Origin: Paenibacillus timonensis
GTDB lineage: Bacteria > Bacillota > Bacilli > Paenibacillales > Paenibacillaceae
Reading direction: 5' to 3'
Assembly: GCF_009725205.1 (NCBI RefSeq)
Contig: NZ_WNZY01000029.1
Span: 1-58,469 of the forward strand
DNA: 58,469 nucleotides
A program made the translations under genes and the position numbers. The stretch's first letter is position 1, and every line of letters starts with the position of its first letter. This document shows, one piece after another, positions 51,957 to 58,469 of this stretch. Under the pieces are notes generated by a model. The model did not search any database. It was not told the origin of the DNA and saw only the letters and a list, made by a program, of their open reading frames with translations.

Positions 51957-51998
51957 AAAATAAAAAAGCAAGGCGGAAGTGCGATTCCGCCCTGCTTT
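51957..51998 (-). terminator. Terminator of the EIICB gene
   Basis: AAAGCAGGGCGGAA (51998-51985) pairs with TTCCGCCTTGCTTT (51978-51965), followed by TTTTATTTTAC on the minus strand. Confidence 0.85.
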
Positions 51999-52015
51999 GT
52001 ATAACGTGCGTTGCC

Positions 52016-53482
<1,467 letters not shown>

Positions 53483-53513
53483 GCACAAACCATCCTTTCC
53501 TTACTACTAAATT

Positions 53514-54011
53514 TTATTGTAAAACCGCCTTTAAAATGACGTTTCCGCCTGCCGTCACAGGACCGGTGAGGGTTTCCACGCTGTTCGTCACTTCTCCGGC
53601 GTTTGTTACTATAATTGGGGAAATCAATGGATACCCCGCCTCACGAATGCTCGCGAGATCGAATTCGATCAGCAGCTGACCCGTTTTCACCTTGTCTCCC
53701 ACGGCGACATGGGCGGTAAAGCCCTCGCCTTTGAGCGACACCGTATTGATGCCGAGATGGAACAGAAACTGCAAGCCAGACGGATGCTCCATCATCACGG
53801 CATGGTTGCTCTTGATGACATGAACGATTTTGCCGTCAAACGGAGCCACCAGCCGTCCTTCGGTGGGCTCGACGGCCAACCCCGGCCCCATATGTCCTCC
53901 GGCGAATGCCTCGTCTGGCACTTGCGTGAGCGCCACGGCCTCTCCCGTTAGCGGCGATAAGATCTCTAATACTTGATTCTCGGTGCTTTTCTTTCTCCAT
54001 TTGGAAAACAA
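53514..54011 (-). CDS. PTS EIIA component, glucose/GlcNAc type (Crr-like)
   Basis: Protein of 165 residues. EILSPLTGEAVALTQVPDEAFAGGHMGPGLAVEPTEG and VKSNHAVMMEHPSGLQFLFHLGINTVSLKGEGF are the EIIA-Glc core, with His in FLFHLGINTV as the phosphorylated residue and His in SNHAV as its partner. It passes phosphate from HPr to the EIIB Cys of the next gene. A long leader with a GlcT-like RNA antiterminator precedes it. The first residues FSKWRKKSTENQ are a basic tail. Confidence 0.9.
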   Translation of the reverse strand: MFSKWRKKSTENQVLEILSPLTGEAVALTQVPDEAFAGGHMGPGLAVEPTEGRLVAPFDGKIVHVIKSNHAVMMEHPSGLQFLFHLGINTVSLKGEGFTAHVAVGDKVKTGQLLIEFDLASIREAGYPLISPIIVTNAGEVTNSVETLTGPVTAGGNVILKAVLQ

Positions 54012-54098
54012 GTGACTCTCCTCCTATCTGACTTCCTATATTCTGGCAACTTTACGGGAACTCTATGCCTGTTCCCGAGTGACCAGGAGAAACGGGCG

Positions 54099-54157
54099 CA
54101 AAAAAATAAGAGCCAAGAAAAGAAGCCTATATAAAGTAGGACTGCTTTCCTTGGCTC
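54099..54157 (-). terminator. Terminator in the leader of the PTS operon
   Basis: GAGCCAAG (54157-54150) pairs with CTTGGCTC (54117-54110) with a long imperfect stem (AAAGCAG/CTTCTTTT region), followed by TTATTTTTTT on the minus strand. The 5' arm shares bases 54153-54157 with the RAT, so the antiterminator and terminator cannot form together. Confidence 0.8.
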
Positions 54158-54187
54158 ATGCCCATTCTAGATCAACGGTAACACGCC
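54153..54187 (-). promoter_or_regulatory. GlcT-like RNA antiterminator (RAT) site
   Basis: On the minus strand the RNA reads GGCGTGTTACCGTTGATC, then TAGAATGGGCATGAGCC. The CGTGTTAC and GGCATGAG blocks resemble the RAT of B. subtilis ptsG, bound by GlcT, rather than the LicT or SacY RATs. Its 3' end overlaps the terminator 5' arm. Confidence 0.65.
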
Positions 54188-54217
54188 AAAAGTCATTTGG
54201 TTTTCGGTTATGTGACT

Positions 54218-54246
54218 ATAATAATTCAAGCTCTCCTTAGCGTCAA
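54218..54246 (-). promoter_or_regulatory. Sigma-A-type promoter of the PTS operon
   Basis: Minus strand TTGACG (54246-54241), 17-nt spacer, TATTAT (54223-54218). The start near 54210 leaves a leader of about 200 nt. Confidence 0.7.
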
Positions 54247-54255
54247 TAGAAAAAT

Positions 54256-54269
54256 TGAAAGCGTTCACG
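54256..54269. promoter_or_regulatory. cre (CcpA) site candidate upstream of the PTS promoter
   Basis: TGAAAGCGTTCACG on the plus strand matches TGNAARCGNWWWCA in twelve of fourteen positions. It lies about 50 bp upstream of the inferred start, a position more typical of CcpA activation than repression. Confidence 0.5.
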
Positions 54270-54331
54270 CAATGTCAGATATTCGAAATTTTAACTATCA
54301 AATCTCTCCCTTTCTCGTCCTGCTCAAGGCT

Positions 54332-56422
54332 TCATTGTGCCTGAAACAAAGCCGGCACCTTATCCGGTTCCCAGCCCGGCAGCGAAGTGTGGGCTTGTAT
54401 TACTTTATAGGTTACGCCGTTATACGTCACGAGTTGATTGACGGTGTATGCGGTATAAGGCGCCCACGTCGCCGGACCCGTACCTGTCGAATCCGTCGTT
54501 GCGGTCACTGCGCTGCTCGCCGCCGAGCTGTTGCCAGCCGCATCCTTCGCCTTAACGGTAAACGTATAGGTAGTCGAAGGCGCGAGGCCTGTGAGGGTAG
54601 CCATCGTCCCAGACACCGTCGTGGCCAATTGATTGCCGTTATACACCTCATATCCGGTCACACCAACGTTATCAGACGAAGCGCTCCAGCTCAGACTCAC
54701 GCTGGACGAAGTTTTGGCCGTTACCGTAACATTGCCCGGAGCAGTCGGTGCCGTCGTGTCGCCCGGGTTCGTTCCCGGATCGGTCGTTACCGAGAGCGGA
54801 GCGCTGGCTGGTGAGACGTTGCCCACCGCATCCCGCGCAACGACTGTAAAACTATATGTCGTAGCAGGCGCTAGGCCGCCGATCGTTGCCGTTGTCCCCG
54901 ATACGCTGGCGGCTTGCGCTCCGTTTCGGTAGACATTGTAACCTACGACGCCTACGTTATCAGTAGACGGCTGCCAGGTTAACGTCACGGAGCTGGACGT
55001 TTTGGAGGATGCCGTAACAGAAGTCGGCGCAGTAGGAGCTATCGTATCCACCGGCGGTGTCACACCTCCGCCCAAGTCGTTTCTCAGCTTGGTTTGCAGC
55101 GTTTTGTTACGGTCCCCGCTCAGTTCCCAGAACATCGCGCCGGAGAGGCCGCGATTCTTGATATAATCGGTTTTGAAGCCGACCGATTGCGGATCATCAT
55201 AGGAGATAAAACGCCGGTTGGACGGATTATACAGGTAAGGCACCTTGGCCGTATCGTTCCAATAACGGGTATACCCGTTTTTATTAATGTAGTTCGCTTC
55301 TAAATCGTAGAAATCAAATGAGCCGGCTTCCCAGGTTCCGATGGATGAAGCCCCGCTGGCGCTTTGGTATTGTCCGTTACCCGCGTTGTTTACCCCATCC
55401 CAACCGCGACCGTAGAACGGAATGCCAAGCACCAATTTATTCGCAGGCACGCCTGCGTTCAAGTGACCTTGTACCGCCGTGTCGGCATTAAATACCGAAG
55501 CGCTTGGGACGCCTGCGTTACCTGCCGCCGGATCGTTGTACAACGGTGCATTGTGAGCAGTAATTTGTTGCCAGCCGCCGTTGAAATCATAGGTCATAAT
55601 ATTGATCCAATCGACGATGGAGGCGATATTGCCTAGCTCCGTATTGCTGACGAAGGAAGGGGAAGCCCCGGAAGCGATCGTCAGCAAATATCTCTTGCCA
55701 TCGGCAGCCCCGGCCGCATCCAGCTTGTTCCGGATTTCCCGCAGCAGCTTCGTATAGTTTTGCTTATCCTCCGAGCGATAACTATTGCCAGGCAACCCGC
55801 CGGATACCGGGTATTCCCAGTCTAAATCGATGCCGTCAAAATTGAACTTGCGCAGGAAGTCGACGGCGGAATTGGCGAACGTCTCGCGCGTAACCTGGCT
55901 GGCGGCCACATCGCTGAAGCGGTTCGACCAGGTCCACCCGCCCACCGAGATGATCGTCTTCAGGTGTGGATTCGCCTGCTTCAGCTTGTTCAGCTGATGG
56001 ATATTCCCGGCGATAGGCTGATCCCAGGTGTCGCCGGGAAATTGCTTGCCGGCATCGATCCAGGGATCACCTAGCACGATCGTGCCATTAGGCACGTTGA
56101 TGGTTTGTCCTTTCTCGTCTTGAGTCGGCCAGGTTACCGGATTCGGCCCGGCGGGGTCGGGATTGCCATGGCGGCCGTCCCAAGCGATGTCTGCGAAAGC
56201 ATAATTGATATGGGTGATCTTGGAGGCATCGATATCAAAGACATTAAAATTGCGGGCATAAGCGCCCCAAGATGGATAATAGGCAACGATTTTGTAGGGG
56301 TCGGCCGCCTGAGCGGCCTTCGGCTGGAGCAGGCCGCCTGGGAGCAGCAGTGATAAGGCGAGACAGGTCATGGTAAACAACTTCCACTTCTTGGCGAAAC
56401 TTCGGGTTCTCATTAAATGCAT
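54332..56422 (-). CDS. Secreted GH18 chitinase with two FnIII domains and a CBM5/12
   Basis: Protein of 696 residues. A signal peptide (basic start, hydrophobic core, cleavage after AQA near residue 39) leads to a GH18 domain (about 43-450) with the DGIDLDWEYP motif and catalytic Glu203. GAMFWELSGD ends the barrel. Two fibronectin III domains follow (about 465-552 and 560-645), each with TAPT or TAPG-type starts, and then a CBM5/12 domain (WAPYTAYTVNQLVTYNGVTYKVIQAH, to the end). It hydrolyses chitin outside the cell; GlcNAc products would be used by the PTS encoded downstream. GAGAGGGAT precedes the ATG. A cre site and palindrome lie in its promoter. Confidence 0.94.
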   Translation of the reverse strand: MHLMRTRSFAKKWKLFTMTCLALSLLLPGGLLQPKAAQAADPYKIVAYYPSWGAYARNFNVFDIDASKITHINYAFADIAWDGRHGNPDPAGPNPVTWPTQDEKGQTINVPNGTIVLGDPWIDAGKQFPGDTWDQPIAGNIHQLNKLKQANPHLKTIISVGGWTWSNRFSDVAASQVTRETFANSAVDFLRKFNFDGIDLDWEYPVSGGLPGNSYRSEDKQNYTKLLREIRNKLDAAGAADGKRYLLTIASGASPSFVSNTELGNIASIVDWINIMTYDFNGGWQQITAHNAPLYNDPAAGNAGVPSASVFNADTAVQGHLNAGVPANKLVLGIPFYGRGWDGVNNAGNGQYQSASGASSIGTWEAGSFDFYDLEANYINKNGYTRYWNDTAKVPYLYNPSNRRFISYDDPQSVGFKTDYIKNRGLSGAMFWELSGDRNKTLQTKLRNDLGGGVTPPVDTIAPTAPTSVTASSKTSSSVTLTWQPSTDNVGVVGYNVYRNGAQAASVSGTTATIGGLAPATTYSFTVVARDAVGNVSPASAPLSVTTDPGTNPGDTTAPTAPGNVTVTAKTSSSVSLSWSASSDNVGVTGYEVYNGNQLATTVSGTMATLTGLAPSTTYTFTVKAKDAAGNSSAASSAVTATTDSTGTGPATWAPYTAYTVNQLVTYNGVTYKVIQAHTSLPGWEPDKVPALFQAQ

Positions 56423-56466
56423 CACTAAAATCCCTCTCTTTCAATCGAAGTTGGAATGGAATAAAG

Positions 56467-56520
56467 CTAGCAACACCCTTCCTCTTGATTTACCCATTGG
56501 ATTACGCCTGCCGCGGCCAA
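56467..56520 (-). CDS. 17-residue leader ORF upstream of the chitinase gene
   Basis: TTG at 56520 with AGGAGGTGA directly upstream (3 nt spacing), reading MAAAGVIQWVNQEEGCC then TAG. This perfect ribosome binding site is not used by any other gene; the chitinase has its own weaker site. The paired Cys at the end and the position in the mRNA leader suggest a leader peptide, but the close spacing of the TTG makes its use uncertain. Confidence 0.4.
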   Translation of the reverse strand: MAAAGVIQWVNQEEGCC

Positions 56521-56597
56521 TCACCTCCTAAAAGTCCCCGCATCTCTACATATCCGTAAGTTTCCAAAGAGAATGTCCCGGCGCCAATCGAAACTCT

Positions 56598-56611
56598 TCG
56601 AAACGCTTACA
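56598..56611. promoter_or_regulatory. cre (CcpA) site candidate of the chitinase gene
   Basis: On the minus strand TGTAAGCGTTTCGA matches the cre consensus TGNAARCGNWWWCA in twelve of fourteen positions. It lies downstream of the -10-like element and would repress in the presence of a good carbon source. Confidence 0.55.
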
Positions 56612-56635
56612 AATCTATTAAATCATAATAGATTT
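56611..56635. promoter_or_regulatory. 25-bp palindrome at the chitinase promoter
   Basis: AAATCTATTA (56611-56620) and TAATAGATTT (56626-56635) are perfect inverted 10-bp arms around 5 bp. The minus-strand TATGAT (56627-56622), a likely -10 box, lies in its centre, and the cre site abuts it. Confidence 0.6.
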
Positions 56636-56683
56636 GGTGTATAAAGGATAAATTTCTATTATTTGATCACATTCGCGCATCAC

Positions 56684-56718
56684 AAAAAAACGCAGCGATC
56701 CGAGAAGATCGCTGCATT
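56684..56718 (-). terminator. Terminator after the helicase gene
   Basis: GCAGCGATC and GATCGCTGC (56693-56716) around CGAGAA, followed by TTTTTTTG on the minus strand. It lies about 250 bp after the HrpB stop codon. Confidence 0.65.
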
Positions 56719-56960
56719 TACGGCGTGTGATGACACACGGTTAGGTCAATGTATTCGATTTTTCATATTTATTTTGTCATGAAACGTGGAAGTTGCGGAT
56801 TCTATTCGATTTTTCAAATTGAAATCTAGCTTCCGTCAGCTTCCCCCACGTATTTGTATGAAAATTCATATATCATTCGCTAAATCGGCTGATTTGATCA
56901 AAATATACTCGATTTTTCGCATACAAATCCTATTTCTTAACCAGCGGTTCACATCCACTC
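56719..56960. repeat. AT-rich intergenic region with repeated TCGATTTTTC boxes
   Basis: The box TA(T/C)TCGATTTTTC occurs at about 56752, 56803 and 56907, in the same direction, and a GTGTG-ATGA-CACAC palindrome lies at about 56726-56739. No gene or promoter of good quality was seen in this stretch of about 240 bp. Confidence 0.45.
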
Positions 56961-56964
56961 TAGC

Positions 56965-58293
56965 TTAACGTTGTCCGTCCGGACGAACCCTTCGGGTCGC
57001 AGTCGCCTGGAGCGGGTCATCCGGCCAGTAATGCTTAGGGTAACGGCCCTTCAGATCTTTTTTCACTTCGAAGTACGTGTTTTGCCAAAAACTTCGCAGA
57101 TCCGAAGTCACCTGAACGGGTCGGCTAGCCGGTGATAACAAGTGAAGCGTAATGGGAACCCGCCCGAACCCGATCCGCGGAGTTTCCATCATGCCGAATA
57201 CTTCCTGTAGACGGACAGCGGCATAGGGAGCCTGAGGCCCATCGTAATGAATCTGAATTTTGGAACCGCTGGGGACATGTAAATGTGTCGGCGCTACCGC
57301 GTTCAGCTCTTGTTGCTGAGACCAGCTTAACAGGTTCTCCAGAATGTTGTATAGAGACAGCGCCTGCAGGTCCGCCCGCTTGCGGACGCCGGACAAATAC
57401 GGCGCCAGCCACGTCTCGGCGGTTGTTCCCAACGACTCGTCGGAGACGTCCGGCCACTCGTTGTTAAGGCGATACAAGAACATGAGGCGATCCTGCAGCT
57501 TCCGAGCCTTCTCCGTCCACGGCAGAATAGCAACACCTTTGATGGCGACCGCATCGAGCAATGCCCCCGTGATCTGATCGGGGCTAGGTGCTGGGTCTGG
57601 CTGCTCCCTTAGTACGATCGCGCCGAACGTCCGACGGATTCGAGCACGTACCGTACCGGAGACGTCATCCCATTCTGCACTTCGTTCCTCGGCGATTTTC
57701 GCCGCGTGATGGCGGTAGAGGTCCTCCTCTTCCAGCGGTGCCGCGAGTAAGATCCGGCCTTCCGCTCCCTCGTCGTCAACCTCGGCAATTGCCAAGAACG
57801 CCGCCGATCCCAGCGAATCCTTGACGAGCAGTTGAGCGCCCCGCCCGTTTCGCAGCAAATACCGCCCGTCTGGACGACGGCTAGCGATCCGATCCGGATA
57901 AGCGAAGGAAACAAGCAAGCCGCAGCTGCGGTCAAGGTCCGTTTGAACGGACGATCCGGTCGTGCGGATGGCCGGAGTTATGGCCGGGGCGGCGAGGCCG
58001 GCGGTAACAGAGGCGCCGGCCGCTTCTTCGCCGTCCGGCGGCTCGTAATCAGGGTCGTCCGCGGCCTCCGGGACGACCGCTCCGCCGAGCTCGGCGGACG
58101 TATCGGGCGAGCCGGACGGTGCATAGCCGTCTGGCTCCGCAAACGCGAGCCGCTCCAGCTCGGCGAGCCGCTGCTCCCACTGGCGGGCGAGCTCGGCGAC
58201 GCGCCGCAGCTCGTCCGGCCCGGCCGCGCGCCCGGCCGCGGCCAGCACCAGCGCCAGCCGGCCTAAAAAAACCGAACCCGCCGCCGGAACCAA
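56965..58293 (-). pseudogene. hrpB: ATP-dependent helicase HrpB, 3' part only (5' end lost at poly-G tract)
   Basis: About 440 residues of the C-terminal part. SCGLLVSFAYPDRIASRRPDGRYLLRNGRGAQL and IGFGRVPITLHLLSPASRPVQVTSDLRSFWQNTYFEVKKDLKGRYPKHYWPDDP are the HrpB C-terminal domain. Full HrpB is about 800-850 residues, and the DEAH helicase motifs are absent. Upstream the frame passes through a Gly/Ala/Pro-rich linker and then into an unlikely poly-G stretch at 58298-58348. The gene is probably intact in the organism, with the break caused by assembly. HrpB is an RNA helicase of unknown exact role. Confidence 0.8.
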
Positions 58294-58297
58294 AGGC

Positions 58298-58348
58298 GGG
58301 GGGATGGGGGGGGGGGGCGTGAGCGGGGGGGGGGGGGGCGGGGGGGTG
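58298..58348. other. Poly-G low-complexity tract, probable assembly artefact
   Basis: Runs of seven to thirteen G broken by single A, C or T bases. Nothing else in the window is like it. It interrupts the helicase gene and is followed by a different minus-strand gene end. Confidence 0.75.
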
Positions 58349-58379
58349 AAAGAGGGTCGATCTTACCTCTTTGAATCAC

Positions 58380-58426
58380 AAAAAATACTGGTCCCCAAGG
58401 CGAAGTTCCGCCTCGAAAGGACCAGT
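58380..58426 (-). terminator. Terminator of a gene beyond the right edge
   Basis: ACTGGTCC (58426-58419) pairs with GGACCAGT (58394-58387) with an inner AGGCG/CGCCT stem, followed by ATTTTTTGTG on the minus strand. Confidence 0.75.
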
Positions 58427-58441
58427 CCAGTTCATACTAAT

Positions 58442-58469
58442 TTATTTTGCCGCCCACTTCGCTCCGCCT
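58442..58469 (-). CDS. Partial CDS, C-terminal end of an unknown protein
   Basis: A minus-strand frame open to the window edge ends with GGAKWAAK and TAA at 58444-58442, 16 bp before the terminator. Too short to name. Confidence 0.4.

Noticed and set aside
54163..54172. TCTAGA in the PTS leader as a NagR-type operator
   Set aside because: Only the six central bases fit; the flanks do not form the needed palindrome, and the bases are part of the RAT loop.

Overview
The window looks like a chromosomal segment of a spore-forming, facultatively anaerobic Firmicute close to Paenibacillus. Support: GC in the mid-50s percent by eye, strong AGGAGG-type ribosome binding sites, frequent TTG/GTG starts, many B. 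subtilis-type orthologues (NamA, YkkCD, FosB, UPF0173, NagP, SigA-like), sporulation-type surface proteins (collagen-like and DUF4183), and clustered intergenic repeats. No rRNA, tRNA, CRISPR array, transposase or phage gene was recognised.

Layout. 1-4.5 kb: nitroreductase; ykkCD guanidine exporter pair behind a guanidine-I riboswitch; NADPH dehydrogenase namA; futalosine-pathway menaquinone genes mqnB-mqnD. 4.5-6.3 kb: AT-rich three-gene operon (zinc-ribbon membrane protein, methyltransferase, TetR) with a palindrome at its promoter. 6.4-11.7 kb: radical SAM/SPASM enzyme, fosB and a collagen-like protein on one strand; a DUF4183 protein; fluoride riboswitch with tandem crcB genes; a trypsin-like protease. 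11.7-19.3 kb: a short second SigA-like factor, a possible small RNA, FrnE-like DsbA, UPF0173 hydrolase, niacin-type MFS permease and a five-gene redox/detoxification operon. 19.4-27.8 kb: COG2984-type ABC importer, phosphoesterase, TIM-barrel protein, GH13 glucosidase, coiled-coil protein, Gfo/Idh/MocA oxidoreductase.

27.9-29.2 kb holds the most interesting locus: a TIR-like (CAP12/Pycsar-type) protein with an unassigned C-terminal domain, translationally coupled to a 78-residue basic protein. It is a candidate two-gene immune module. 29.3-43 kb: chrA, SDR and epimerase, nucleotidyltransferase plus Fsr-type MFS, aldo/keto reductase, ECF sigma factor, two OmpR-type two-component systems (one with an ABC exporter), MgtC and AzoR.

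43.8-51.8 kb: metE behind a cobalamin riboswitch, a 12-codon leader ORF and a terminator; then an anaerobic nitrite-reduction cluster (copper nirK, DUF2249, oxidase-subunit-I-like membrane protein, MIP18 protein) and, on the other strand, a CuA-type lipoprotein and a NarL-type two-component system. Both nirK and the CuA gene have Fnr-like boxes centred 41.5 bp upstream of the inferred start. 52-56.6 kb: chitin module with a secreted GH18 chitinase (cre site, palindrome and leader ORF upstream) and a GlcNAc-type PTS (EIIA plus EIICB) behind a GlcT-like antiterminator and terminator. The right end has a 5'-truncated HrpB helicase abutting a poly-G tract that is probably an assembly artefact.
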